Below, piece by piece: positions 9,036 to 16,163 of a DNA stretch of 64,000 nucleotides. Origin of the DNA: SIG603 sp963589785 (GTDB lineage: Bacteria; Bacillota; Clostridia; Oscillospirales; Acutalibacteraceae); NCBI GenBank assembly GCA_963589785.1, contig CAVAMJ010000008.1:44422-108421 (forward strand), given 5' to 3'. Below the pieces are notes generated by a model. That model saw only the letters and a program-made list of their open reading frames with translations. It was not told the origin of the DNA and did no database searches. Position numbers and translations under genes: made by a program. The number at the start of each line of letters is the position of its first letter. Position 1 is the first letter of the stretch.

Positions 9036-9081
9036 GCTCTGCGTTTAGGAAAGATTCTTAAGCGCCGATAGGAGTGGGATA

Positions 9082-9864
9082 ATGGAGAAAAAAAGGTCGA
9101 GGCTATATAAGGGTGCGGTATTTATTCTAAGAAAATTTTACAAGGCGCCCGAACTCATCGGAACCGAGAATATACCCGAAAAAGGGGCAATGCTCGTCGG
9201 AAATCACTCAAAGACGAACGGCCCGATTATCAGTCAGCTTTATTTGCCGGGAAAGAATACAACCTGGTGCATAGGTCAGATTTTCACTAAGGACGAGTGC
9301 AGAAAATATACCTTCAAGGATTTTTGGTCAAAAAAGCCCAAGGCGGTAAGGTGGATATATAAAATAGCGGCGGCAATCATAGCGGCGCCGCTTTCAAATC
9401 TGATAAACTCCTGTGATTTAGTTCCCGTTTATCACGATTCGAGGCTTAGGTCTACTTTCAGAACGGCGGTCGATAGCCTTATAGACGGCAACGATGTGGT
9501 TTTTCCCGAACAGAATATTCCGCATAACAATATCGTGTATGAGTTTCAGGATAAATTCATCGATACGGCAAAGTACTACTACAAAAAAACCGGAGAAAAA
9601 CTGAAATTCGTCCCTATGTATATCGCTCCGAGACTGCACAAGGTGGTTTTCGGAAAGCCGATAGAATATAACCCCGACGCTCCCATAGCAGAGGAGAGAA
9701 AACGAATTTGCACTTATCTAATGGATGAAATAAGCGAAATTGCTTATTCGCTTCCAAGGCACACCGTTGTGCCTTATCCGAATATTCCCTCAAGAGAATA
9801 TCCGCAAAACACGAGAGAGGAGGCGGTAGTATCAGAAAGCCTGAGGTCGATTACACAAAGCTGA
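9082..9864 (+). CDS. PlsC-like glycerolipid acyltransferase
   Basis: A 260-residue protein of the 1-acylglycerol-3-phosphate acyltransferase fold, probably acting at the inner face of the membrane in phospholipid synthesis. The motif I region reads LVGNHSKTNGP and motif III reads VVFPEQNIPHNN. The catalytic His is kept, but the Asp of HX4D appears to be Gly, so this is a divergent member and its activity is less sure. LVPVYHDSRLRSTFRTAVDSL matches the usual segment before motif III. The start is set by an AGGAG site 8 bp upstream. The end overlaps the likely beginning of the following PAP2 gene, suggesting translational coupling and a shared lipid role. Confidence 0.78.
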   Translation: MEKKRSRLYKGAVFILRKFYKAPELIGTENIPEKGAMLVGNHSKTNGPIISQLYLPGKNTTWCIGQIFTKDECRKYTFKDFWSKKPKAVRWIYKIAAAIIAAPLSNLINSCDLVPVYHDSRLRSTFRTAVDSLIDGNDVVFPEQNIPHNNIVYEFQDKFIDTAKYYYKKTGEKLKFVPMYIAPRLHKVVFGKPIEYNPDAPIAEERKRICTYLMDEISEIAYSLPRHTVVPYPNIPSREYPQNTREEAVVSESLRSITQS

Positions 9865-9899
9865 GACTTAATAACATAACAAGCCCCGAATATTCTCAT

Positions 9900-10547
9900 T
9901 TGCTGTTGCTTTCGGGGTGGCTTGTTTATTTTATTTTTTATTTTTTGACAGAAAATCTCATTCCTTACGAGAGCTGTCATGTTATGCACTGCGTGCTTGA
10001 CGATATAATTCCGTTCAACGAGTATTTTGTGATATTCTATGTATCGTGGTATTTTCTGATAGCGGCAAGCCTTCTTTATTTTCTGCTCTATGATGTTGAG
10101 AGCTTCAAAAAACTTCAGACATTCATCATATGCACGCAGGTTATCGGAATGATATGCTATATTTTTTATCCCAGCATACAGGACCTTCGCCCCGATGAAT
10201 TCACCCGCCAAAATGTTTTCACCGCAATTATGGGATTGATATATAAGTTTGATACGCCGACAGGCGTTTGTCCGTCGCTTCATGTTGCATATTCCATGGG
10301 AATTATGTCCGTTTGGCTGAAACAGGAGAGACTAAAGCCGATAGGTAAGTTTGCTGTCTCCGCACTTTGCATAATGATTTCCATATCGACTGCATTTGTA
10401 AAGCAGCATTCGTGCGTTGACATAATCTGCGCTGTTATAATGTGCTTTTTCATAGAGCTTTTTGTTTACAGAAAACGATATTTTGGGGCAAATCGGAAGT
10501 TTTTACAAAAAAAACAATTCAATTTACTGCAAAGCAACAAAAAATAA
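9900..10547 (+). CDS. PAP2-family membrane phosphatase (start uncertain)
   Basis: A multi-pass membrane protein with PAP2/phosphatidic acid phosphatase motifs: CPSLHVAYSMG (PSxH) and STAFVKQHSCVD (the H-x3-D motif), with DLRPDEF upstream as the likely first motif. The coordinate given is a TTG, the first conventional start, giving 215 residues, but no ribosome binding site precedes it. The same frame runs open upstream and reads IRKPEVDYTKLRLNNI, which looks like genuine coding. An AGGAGG at 9818-9823 sits 7 bp before an ATC codon at 9831, so translation may begin there, inside the end of the PlsC-like gene. The substrate is probably a lipid phosphate. Confidence 0.8.
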   Translation: MLLLSGWLVYFIFYFLTENLIPYESCHVMHCVLDDIIPFNEYFVIFYVSWYFLIAASLLYFLLYDVESFKKLQTFIICTQVIGMICYIFYPSIQDLRPDEFTRQNVFTAIMGLIYKFDTPTGVCPSLHVAYSMGIMSVWLKQERLKPIGKFAVSALCIMISISTAFVKQHSCVDIICAVIMCFFIELFVYRKRYFGANRKFLQKKQFNLLQSNKK

Positions 10548-10614
10548 TTCCCGTATAGATTTTTGCGTGTTAAAATGGTAAAATTAAGTTAATAGAAAAA
10601 AGGAGGAAACCTCT

Positions 10615-10938
10615 ATGAAACTTATTTTGGCTATAGTAAGCAATAATGACGGAGCAGCCGTACAGTCATCTTTGACAAAGGCGGGCTTTCAGGTAACAAA
10701 GCTTGCTACAACAGGCGGATTTCTTATGGCCGGAAACACAACGCTGATTTCAGGTGTTGAGGACGATAAAGTCCAAGAGGCTATTGATATAATCGGAACA
10801 CATTCAAGCAAGCGCACTCAGATAACACCGGCAAACACTCAGATAGACCCGGGCATCTGCGCACCGTACCCCGTTGAGGTCTCTGTAGGCGGCGCTACCA
10901 TATTCGTCTTGAATGTAGACAGATTTGAGAAGGTCTGA
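10615..10938 (+). CDS. darA: Cyclic di-AMP receptor DarA (YaaQ, PII-like)
   Basis: A 107-residue PII-like protein. The sequence MKLILAIVSNNDGAAV, the TTGGFLMAGNTTLISG loop and the C-terminal GGATIFVLNVDRFEKV are diagnostic for YaaQ/DarA, the trimeric cyclic di-AMP binding protein of Firmicutes. The length is normal. It overlaps holB by one base (ATGA), and darA-holB-ricT is the same local order as yaaQ-(yaaR)-holB-yaaT in Bacillus, here without yaaR. AGGAGG lies 8 bp before the ATG. Confidence 0.95.
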   Translation: MKLILAIVSNNDGAAVQSSLTKAGFQVTKLATTGGFLMAGNTTLISGVEDDKVQEAIDIIGTHSSKRTQITPANTQIDPGICAPYPVEVSVGGATIFVLNVDRFEKV

Positions 10939-11954
10939 TGAATTTTGACGGTTTTGTCGGAAACGACGAGGTAAAGGAAAGCCTAAACAGACTGACAAGC
11001 TCCAAAAGACTGCCGCATGCGCTGATTATTCAGGGTGCTGACGGACTTGGCAAGCACACGCTTGCAAAGAAGATTGCCGCATACCTCACCTGTAAATGCG
11101 AGGACGAGAGCCTAAGACCGTGCGGGAAGTGCAAGGCTTGCATAGAGATGCGTGCGGGAAGTCACCCAGACGTCAGGAGCATTGCGCCGCTCGGCTCGGC
11201 AAAGACGGTGAATGTCGCTCAGATAAGGGACGGTGTTGTGCTCGATTGCTACGAAAAGCCGATTGAAGCCGATTATAACATCTATCTGCTTGAGTCGGGA
11301 AAAGCGTTCACGCCTCAGGTGCAGAACACTCTTCTTAAGGTGATAGAAGAGCCGCCCGAGGGCGGCGAGTTCATCATGCTTGTCTCAAGTGCAGAATCCA
11401 TGCTCACCACGATTAGATCCCGTGCGGTGACGCTCACCTTGAGAGCACCCAAAAAGGAAGAGGCAATATCCGCTTGCAGAAAAATCCACCCTGAGCTAAG
11501 TGAAGAAAAGCTCGAGGAGGCGGCAAAGCTTTTTAACAACAACATCGGAAGGATGCTTGCATTTCTTTCTGCCGACGACGAAAAGACTGCAAAGAAGAAC
11601 AAGAAAAGTTCTTCGCTCTCTTTTGAGACAGCCTCAGAGATTGCGAGAAATATCGATGCGAGAGAACCGAGAATTTTGCTCGAAAAGACCTTTCCGCTCA
11701 TTGATGACAGGGCTCTCTTTACTGAAACTCTCGATATGCTCGAGGAGATTTTCCGTGATGCGTGCGTGATTAAAGCGGGCGGCAACAGACTGATAAGCAC
11801 AGACCCCGAGGCGGCAAAGAAAATAGCCGATTCAAGGACGAAGAAACGAATTGTCGGTCTGCCCGAGGTTTGCTCAAAATACCGCAGAATGTGCGACGGC
11901 AACGGAAACATGAAGCTTATCGTGACGAGCCTTTGCGCAAGGCTTAGAGAATGA
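10938..11954 (+). CDS. holB: DNA polymerase III delta' subunit
   Basis: A 338-residue clamp-loader subunit of the replication machinery. It has an N-terminal AAA+ fold with a P-loop-like GADGLGKHT (residues about 33-41), a zinc-binding cysteine cluster (CKCEDESLRPCGKCKAC), NTLLKVIEEPPEGGEFIML and the sensor-type TIRSRAVTL segment. The C-terminal third is diverged, as is usual for HolB. It is translationally coupled to darA through ATGA and is followed by a terminator, so darA-holB form one transcript and ricT has its own promoter. Confidence 0.95.
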   Translation: MNFDGFVGNDEVKESLNRLTSSKRLPHALIIQGADGLGKHTLAKKIAAYLTCKCEDESLRPCGKCKACIEMRAGSHPDVRSIAPLGSAKTVNVAQIRDGVVLDCYEKPIEADYNIYLLESGKAFTPQVQNTLLKVIEEPPEGGEFIMLVSSAESMLTTIRSRAVTLTLRAPKKEEAISACRKIHPELSEEKLEEAAKLFNNNIGRMLAFLSADDEKTAKKNKKSSSLSFETASEIARNIDAREPRILLEKTFPLIDDRALFTETLDMLEEIFRDACVIKAGGNRLISTDPEAAKKIADSRTKKRIVGLPEVCSKYRRMCDGNGNMKLIVTSLCARLRE

Positions 11955-11970
11955 TATTAATGATTATAAA

Positions 11971-12000
11971 GTCGAATGCGAAATGTGTTCGGCTTTTTAT
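11971..12000 (+). terminator. Rho-independent terminator after holB
   Basis: A 9-bp stem (GTCGAATGC with GTGTTCGGC, including wobble pairs) around AAAT or a nearby loop, followed by TTTTTAT. Confidence 0.7.
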
Positions 12001-12030
12001 TATTGTCTGATAACGGCGCTTAATTTGTGG

Positions 12031-12059
12031 TTGAATAAAAACGCAATATCTTTTATAAT
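12031..12059 (+). promoter_or_regulatory. Putative sigma-A promoter for ricT
   Basis: TTGAAT and a perfect TATAAT, 17 bp apart, about 90 bp upstream of the ricT start. Confidence 0.65.
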
Positions 12060-12148
12060 TAAAAAGAATGCACGCTTGAGCGTGATTTACAGATATATTG
12101 TAATACACACATAAACGAAAGATCCGTTTAATCGGATGAGGATAAAAT

Positions 12149-13015
12149 ATGGCAGAAGTTATCGGAGTAAAATTTACAAGCACCGGAAAGGTGTATTATT
12201 TCGACCCCGACAAGAGAATTCTCGCAAGGGGCGAAAAGGTTATCGTTGAGACGGCAAGAGGCGTCGAGTGCGGCGAGGTTGCCCTCGAAAACCGTGAGGT
12301 AGCAGACGACAGCATCGTTCAACCGCTCAGAAAGCTTATAAGAATAGCTACCGAGGACGATTTCAAGAAGATAGAGGAGAACAAGGAGAAAGAAAAGAAG
12401 GCATATGCTCTTTGCGAAAAGAAAATTGCGGAGCATAAGCTTGATATGAAGCTTGTCGATGTTGAGTATACCTTTGACAACAGCAAAATTCTTTTCTACT
12501 TCACTTCTGACGGCAGAGTCGATTTCCGTGAGCTTGTCAAGGATTTGGCGGCTATGTTCAGAACAAGAATAGAACTTAGACAGATAGGCGTAAGAGATGA
12601 GGCAAAGCTTCTCGGCGGCATAGGAATTTGCGGCAGACCGTTCTGCTGTTCAAGCTTTTTGAACGGATTTCAGCCGGTTTCCATTAAAATGGCTAAGGAA
12701 CAGGGACTTTCCCTCAACCCTGTCAAGATTTCGGGTACCTGCGGCAGACTAATGTGCTGCTTGAAGTACGAGCAGGAGGCATATTCAGACCTTCTCAAGA
12801 CCACGCCTAAGGTCGGCGCTATTGTTTCCACTCAGGACGGCAAGGGAACTGTCATTGAGGTAAACCTTCTTACGAGAAAGCTTACCGTAAAACTCGATAA
12901 AGCACCGGACGCAGCCCCGAGTATCTATAAGGCTGATGACGTTAAGGTTATCCGTGACGGAAGAATAAGCGTCAACAAAAAGGAAATAGAGGAGTTCAAA
13001 AAACTCGAAAACTGA
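12149..13015 (+). CDS. ricT: RicT/YaaT, PSP1-domain Fe-S regulatory subunit
   Basis: A 288-residue PSP1-domain protein. Six cysteines in GICGRPFCCSSF and GTCGRLMCC (residues 161, 166, 167, 198, 203, 204) match the iron-sulfur ligands of RicT, a subunit of the RicAFT (YmcA-YlbF-YaaT) complex that assists RNase Y in mRNA maturation and affects biofilm and sporulation in Bacillus. FLNGFQPVSIKMAKEQ and LKYEQEAY are also typical. The start ATG follows GAGGATAAAAT. Its position after holB agrees with the conserved Firmicutes neighbourhood. Confidence 0.95.
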   Translation: MAEVIGVKFTSTGKVYYFDPDKRILARGEKVIVETARGVECGEVALENREVADDSIVQPLRKLIRIATEDDFKKIEENKEKEKKAYALCEKKIAEHKLDMKLVDVEYTFDNSKILFYFTSDGRVDFRELVKDLAAMFRTRIELRQIGVRDEAKLLGGIGICGRPFCCSSFLNGFQPVSIKMAKEQGLSLNPVKISGTCGRLMCCLKYEQEAYSDLLKTTPKVGAIVSTQDGKGTVIEVNLLTRKLTVKLDKAPDAAPSIYKADDVKVIRDGRISVNKKEIEEFKKLEN

Positions 13016-13023
13016 GAAAACTT

Positions 13024-13052
13024 AGAACGCACCTTGTGTGCGTTCTTTTTTT
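13024..13052 (+). terminator. Rho-independent terminator after ricT
   Basis: AGAACGCAC/GTGCGTTCT stem with a short loop and a T7 tail. Confidence 0.9.
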
Positions 13053-13162
13053 ATTTAACGCAAAAAATCAAAATTCGATTGTGAGAAAAAGCGAGAAAAT
13101 AAAAGAAAAAACGAGAAAACGAAAGAAACAAAAATCTAAATTAAATTTATGCGAAAAAGTTG

Positions 13163-13191
13163 TTGACTTGCCAAGTTTCTTGTGGTATTAT
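13163..13191 (+). promoter_or_regulatory. Sigma-A promoter of rplM-rpsI
   Basis: TTGACT and TATTAT with 17-bp spacing, about 100 bp ahead of rplM. Confidence 0.8.
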
Positions 13192-13196
13192 CATTA

Positions 13197-13287
13197 AGCG
13201 CGTAAAGCGAAAACGGCTTTATTTAGCCAAGTTTTTAAAGTTTACCCGAGCGGGACGCAAGGGTTAAGATAACTAATTTTACGGAGG
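13197..13287 (+). promoter_or_regulatory. Probable L13 ribosomal protein leader
   Basis: The roughly 95-nt untranslated leader between promoter and rplM folds into small helices, including GGCT-TTATTT-AGCC and a TTTACCC/GGGTTAA stem at about 13240-13268, just before the ribosome binding site. Its placement and size fit the L13 leader motif known from Firmicutes, where L13 is thought to repress its own mRNA. I cannot run the covariance model. Confidence 0.6.
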
Positions 13288-13293
13288 TACGCT

Positions 13294-13725
13294 ATGTCCA
13301 CTTATATGGCAAAAGCCGGTCAGGTAGACCGCAAATGGTATGTAATTGACGCTGCAGGCAAGCCACTCGGCCGTGTAGCAGCTCAGGCAGCTATTTTACT
13401 CAGAGGCAAGCATAAGACAACATTTACACCACACGTAGATTGCGGTGATCATGTTATCATCATCAACGCTGCAGACGCAGTTCTCACAGGCTCAAAGCTC
13501 GATAATAAGGTTTATTATCATCACACAGGCTACATCGGTCACATGAAGGCTGTTAAGTACAGCACACTCATGAGAACAAAGCCGGAGCTTGCTATGAAGC
13601 TCGCAGTTGAGGGTATGATTCCTTCAAACACAATCGGACGCGCAGCATGCACAAGACTCAAGATCTATGCAGGCAGCGAGCACCCACATGCATCTCAGAA
13701 GCCTGAGTCATGGGACAAGATCTAA
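13294..13725 (+). CDS. rplM: 50S ribosomal protein L13
   Basis: A 143-residue L13 with the family landmarks WYVIDAAGKPLGRVA, AAILLRGKHKTTFTPHVDCGD and VYYHHTGYIGHMK. An ACGGAGG ribosome binding site precedes the ATG. It is followed 17 bp later by rpsI in the universal L13-S9 pairing. The codon choice (ACA, GCA, CTC, AAG) is more biased than in neighbouring genes, as expected of a highly expressed gene. Confidence 0.98.
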   Translation: MSTYMAKAGQVDRKWYVIDAAGKPLGRVAAQAAILLRGKHKTTFTPHVDCGDHVIIINAADAVLTGSKLDNKVYYHHTGYIGHMKAVKYSTLMRTKPELAMKLAVEGMIPSNTIGRAACTRLKIYAGSEHPHASQKPESWDKI

Positions 13726-13742
13726 GAAGGAGGAAATAAATA

Positions 13743-14144
13743 ATGTACGAGACAGCTCCATATTTTTACGGTACAGGCAGAAGAAAGTCCAGCGTAGCAA
13801 GAGTTAGACTTTACGAAGGTACAGGTAAGATCACAATCAACGACAGAGACATCGACGATTACTTCGGACTTGAGACACTCAAGCTCATCGTTCGTCAGCC
13901 TCTCGCTCTCACAGAGACAGACGCTAAGTTTGATATTGTTTGCCGTGTTGCAGGCGGCGGCGTTTCCGGTCAGGCTGGTGCAATCCGCCACGGTATCGCA
14001 AGAGCACTTCTTCAGTATGATTCCGAGAACCTCCGCGCTTCTCTCAAGAAGGCAGGTTTCCTCACAAGAGATCCGAGAATGAAGGAAAGAAAGAAGTACG
14101 GTCTCAAAGCCGCACGTCGTGCTCCTCAGTTCTCCAAGAGATAA
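13743..14144 (+). CDS. rpsI: 30S ribosomal protein S9
   Basis: A 133-residue S9. YGTGRRKSSVARVRL at the N-terminus and the basic C-terminal tail KYGLKAARRAPQFSKR, which contacts P-site tRNA, are diagnostic. An AAGGAGG ribosome binding site lies 8 bp upstream. It is co-transcribed with rplM and ends at a strong terminator. Confidence 0.98.
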   Translation: MYETAPYFYGTGRRKSSVARVRLYEGTGKITINDRDIDDYFGLETLKLIVRQPLALTETDAKFDIVCRVAGGGVSGQAGAIRHGIARALLQYDSENLRASLKKAGFLTRDPRMKERKKYGLKAARRAPQFSKR

Positions 14145-14189
14145 TTTTTCGGTTTACCGAATTTATCGAAGAAGCTATCAAAGCGCACA

Positions 14190-14222
14190 AAAGCCCACGA
14201 TTTATCGTGGGCTTTATTTTTT
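14190..14222 (+). terminator. Rho-independent terminator after rpsI
   Basis: AAAGCCCACGAT with ATCGTGGGCTTT, a 12-bp perfect stem, then ATTTTTTT. Confidence 0.92.
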
Positions 14223-14247
14223 TACCGCCTGAGATAATCAAACGAAA

Positions 14248-14273
14248 AGACCTTCCCTTTTTTGGGGAAGGTC
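14248..14273 (-). terminator. Terminator for the tiny-ORF operon (possibly bidirectional)
   Basis: AGACCTTCCC / GGGGAAGGTCT stem. The sequence read from the minus strand continues TTTTCGTTTG. It lies 18 bp beyond the stop of the last tiny ORF, and could also back up rpsI termination on the plus strand. Confidence 0.75.
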
Positions 14274-14290
14274 TAATTTTTGTGCATAGC

Positions 14291-14371
14291 CTAATAAATT
14301 AGGTTCACGTAATCAACTAAAATGATTCTTGGCTTGTTGTCTCTGTCTGTAAGTTTTGAGTTATTGCTCAT
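14291..14371 (-). CDS. Tiny ORF C, 26 residues, unknown function
   Basis: A very short open frame, third of three in tandem. The product begins MSNNSKLTDRDNKPRIILV and ends DYVNLIY. Support for translation is an AAGGAG site with a 6-bp spacer before the ATG, the tandem arrangement with similar 22-23 bp gaps, and a terminator just after it. It has a polar charged first half and a hydrophobic Ile/Leu/Val/Tyr second half. No cysteine, no signal peptide and no family that I recognise. Confidence 0.55.
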   Translation of the reverse strand: MSNNSKLTDRDNKPRIILVDYVNLIY

Positions 14372-14394
14372 AATTATCTCCTTTTTCTTAATCT

Positions 14395-14499
14395 TTATCC
14401 GTGATGACTTAATATACCCTGAAAACCGAATACTCCCAAACCCGATTGGTTGAGTGCGTTTATCATTTTATCAAATAATTCTGCTATATTGTTTCCCAT
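14395..14499 (-). CDS. Tiny ORF B, 34 residues, unknown function
   Basis: The middle of three tandem tiny frames. The product begins MGNNIAELFDKMINALNQS and continues through a Gly/Phe-rich stretch to ILSHHG. The first 18 residues could form an amphipathic helix (hydrophobic at I5, L8, F9, M12, I13, L16). The ribosome binding site AAAGGCG is weaker than those of its neighbours. It has no cysteine, so a thiolactone AgrD-type signal is unlikely, and it is not similar to any peptide family I know. Confidence 0.5.
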   Translation of the reverse strand: MGNNIAELFDKMINALNQSGLGVFGFQGILSHHG

Positions 14500-14521
14500 A
14501 ATTCGCCTTTCTTCTTTTCTC

Positions 14522-14605
14522 TTATCTCATTCCGATTAGTAAGCTGTTGCGATGTTCAATTGGAGGGCTTAAAAACCTCGATATATTATCAAAAAATCCT
14601 TTCAT
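14522..14605 (-). CDS. Tiny ORF A, 27 residues, unknown function
   Basis: The first of three tandem tiny frames, with the best ribosome binding site of the three: AAGGAG with a 7-bp spacer. The product begins MKGFFDNISRFLSPPIEHRN and ends SLLIGMR. The N-terminal half is amphipathic, then PP breaks the helix. A probable promoter lies at 14665-14693. The role could be a small membrane-active or signalling peptide, but nothing in the neighbourhood (no transporter, protease or receptor) supports a specific one. Confidence 0.55.
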   Translation of the reverse strand: MKGFFDNISRFLSPPIEHRNSLLIGMR

Positions 14606-14664
14606 TTGTGTTCTCCTTTCGTTTGTTCTTTTTAGTATTTGTTGTTTTCCTTTGTTGTGATTAC

Positions 14665-14693
14665 ATTTTATCAGCCCGCATAGGACAGATTAA
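14665..14693 (-). promoter_or_regulatory. Putative regulated promoter of the tiny-ORF operon
   Basis: On the minus strand a TAAAAT -10 box is preceded at 17 bp by a weak TTAATC -35. Two TGTCCT copies, 11 bp apart (14682-14687 and 14693-14698 as AGGACA on the plus strand), straddle the -35. Direct repeats one helical turn apart over a weak -35 are typical sites for OmpR-family activators. Confidence 0.5.
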
Positions 14694-14763
14694 GGACAAA
14701 GAAAAGAGCACAAACGGCGAAAGTTTTTCACATTTATTTTCGGGATGTTGAAAACTAAAGAGG

Positions 14764-14798
14764 AAAAGCGAAAATCTCCAAGCTTTTACACTTGGAGA
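14764..14798 (-). terminator. Terminator of the YibE/F gene
   Basis: TCTCCAAG/CTTGGAGA stem with an 8-nt loop. On the minus strand it is followed by TTTTCGCTTTT. Confidence 0.75.
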
Positions 14799-14840
14799 CT
14801 CCCGCTGTATATATTAGGAAATCAAGATGATGTCATAATC

Positions 14841-16046
14841 TTAATAATTTTCCTTTTCCTCTGCGACAACTATATCGCTTGTGGTGAGATTTTCGCTTTC
14901 GTCTGATTTATTCTTCTTTTTTGTCAGAAGAATACTGCTTGTCAGAGCGGTGAACGGTGCTACCGTAGCAAGACCGAACGAGCCGACGAGAGTATCGAGA
15001 ATTTCAGCCGAAACATACTTGTAATTGAGGATGTGAAGAACAGGTGTGCCCTGTGCCATGAACACCATCAAAAGTGCGATGCAGCTGCCGGAATAAGCCA
15101 AAAGAAGGGTTGTGGTCATAGTTCCCAGAGCAGAGCGTGCGACATTCATTCCCGAATTAAAGGCTTCTTTCCAGCCGATGTCAGGCTTCTTTTCTATGAC
15201 TTCATTGATAGCGGATGTGATATCCACCGCCAAATCCATCATAGCGCCGCTTGCGCCGAGGAAAATCGAGCTCATAAATATCTGGGTTAAATTTAGATTT
15301 TGATAACCGGAATATAGAAGAGACTCGGAGTTTGCCATTACGGCGCCGTGAATTTTGAACACCGTGGTGAAGAGTATTCCCAGCACGCAAGTGGTCACTG
15401 TTCCGAGCATTGAGCCGGAAACCGCCGAGAGAGTCTTTATATCAAAGCCATAGACGAAGTAAATTATCATCAAGGTGAGAAGTGCCGTTATAAACAAACC
15501 GACGGGAATGGGGTTCACGCCTTTTAAGTATAGCGGAACCATTATCTTCCATATCGTGAGAACCGTGACAACGAACGAGAAAACCGCTCTGAAGCCGTTT
15601 GCACCCGCTATCGCAATGAGGAACAGGGTGAAGACTATCGCAAGGATAAGCTCCTTATCAAGTCGATAGTAGTCACTCATGGTGACACGGGTGGCATTTC
15701 CGTCATCATCCATGCTGACAACGGCAAGAGCCTTGTCGCCTACGGAGTAGATCTTGTCGGACTCGAGAGAGCCGCTGAGCATATTGACGCCGCTCATGGT
15801 TTCGCCCTTGAATTTTCCGTTTAATATCTTTACTTCGCAAATCTGCTCGCCCGACTGAATGAGCCCTGTGGAGTAGACGGCGCTTTCATCTGTCGAGAGA
15901 ACCTCAACTTTGCATCGTTCGGCTTCCTGATAAATGACGGCGTCTTCGTAGCCTGTCGGAATGAGCATGAGTGCGATTATCATGAGAGTTCCCACTATCA
16001 TGAAAGCAAATTCTCTTTTTCTGTTTATATTCAGTAATTTTTTCAT
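14841..16046 (-). CDS. YibE/F family membrane protein
   Basis: A 401-residue membrane protein of the YibE/F family. It has an N-terminal membrane helix (about 13-32), an extracytoplasmic domain of about 110 residues, then seven or so membrane helices. GVNPIPVGLFITALLT, LGASGAMMDLAVDITSA and MNVARSALGTMTTTLLLAYSG are the conserved blocks. The C-terminus is short, charged and cytoplasmic. The family is widespread in Firmicutes and suspected to be a transporter, but its substrate is not established. AAGGAAA lies upstream of the ATG. No partner gene is adjacent. Confidence 0.88.
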   Translation of the reverse strand: MKKLLNINRKREFAFMIVGTLMIIALMLIPTGYEDAVIYQEAERCKVEVLSTDESAVYSTGLIQSGEQICEVKILNGKFKGETMSGVNMLSGSLESDKIYSVGDKALAVVSMDDDGNATRVTMSDYYRLDKELILAIVFTLFLIAIAGANGFRAVFSFVVTVLTIWKIMVPLYLKGVNPIPVGLFITALLTLMIIYFVYGFDIKTLSAVSGSMLGTVTTCVLGILFTTVFKIHGAVMANSESLLYSGYQNLNLTQIFMSSIFLGASGAMMDLAVDITSAINEVIEKKPDIGWKEAFNSGMNVARSALGTMTTTLLLAYSGSCIALLMVFMAQGTPVLHILNYKYVSAEILDTLVGSFGLATVAPFTALTSSILLTKKKNKSDESENLTTSDIVVAEEKENY

Positions 16047-16071
16047 CTTAACAATAATTTCCTTAATATAT

Positions 16072-16105
16072 TCAAATGGGAAATGCTTTCGGCATTCCCC
16101 ATTTG
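16072..16105. other. Intergenic stem-loop between phoA and the YibE/F gene
   Basis: TCAAATGGGAAATGC pairs with GCATTCCCCATTTGA (one A-C mismatch) around a TTTC loop. No T-tract follows on either strand, so it may be an mRNA-stabilising or weakly terminating structure in the phoA 3' region. Confidence 0.5.
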
Positions 16106-16163
16106 ACCGCAGTCTATCTAAACCTATACTTGGAGGATTCGGTTTTTAGATTGTTTTGGTAGC

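Noticed and set aside
14560..14751. A 63-codon plus-strand frame in the tiny-peptide region
   Set aside because: It starts at TTG without a ribosome binding site and is antisense to the better supported tiny ORF A and its promoter.
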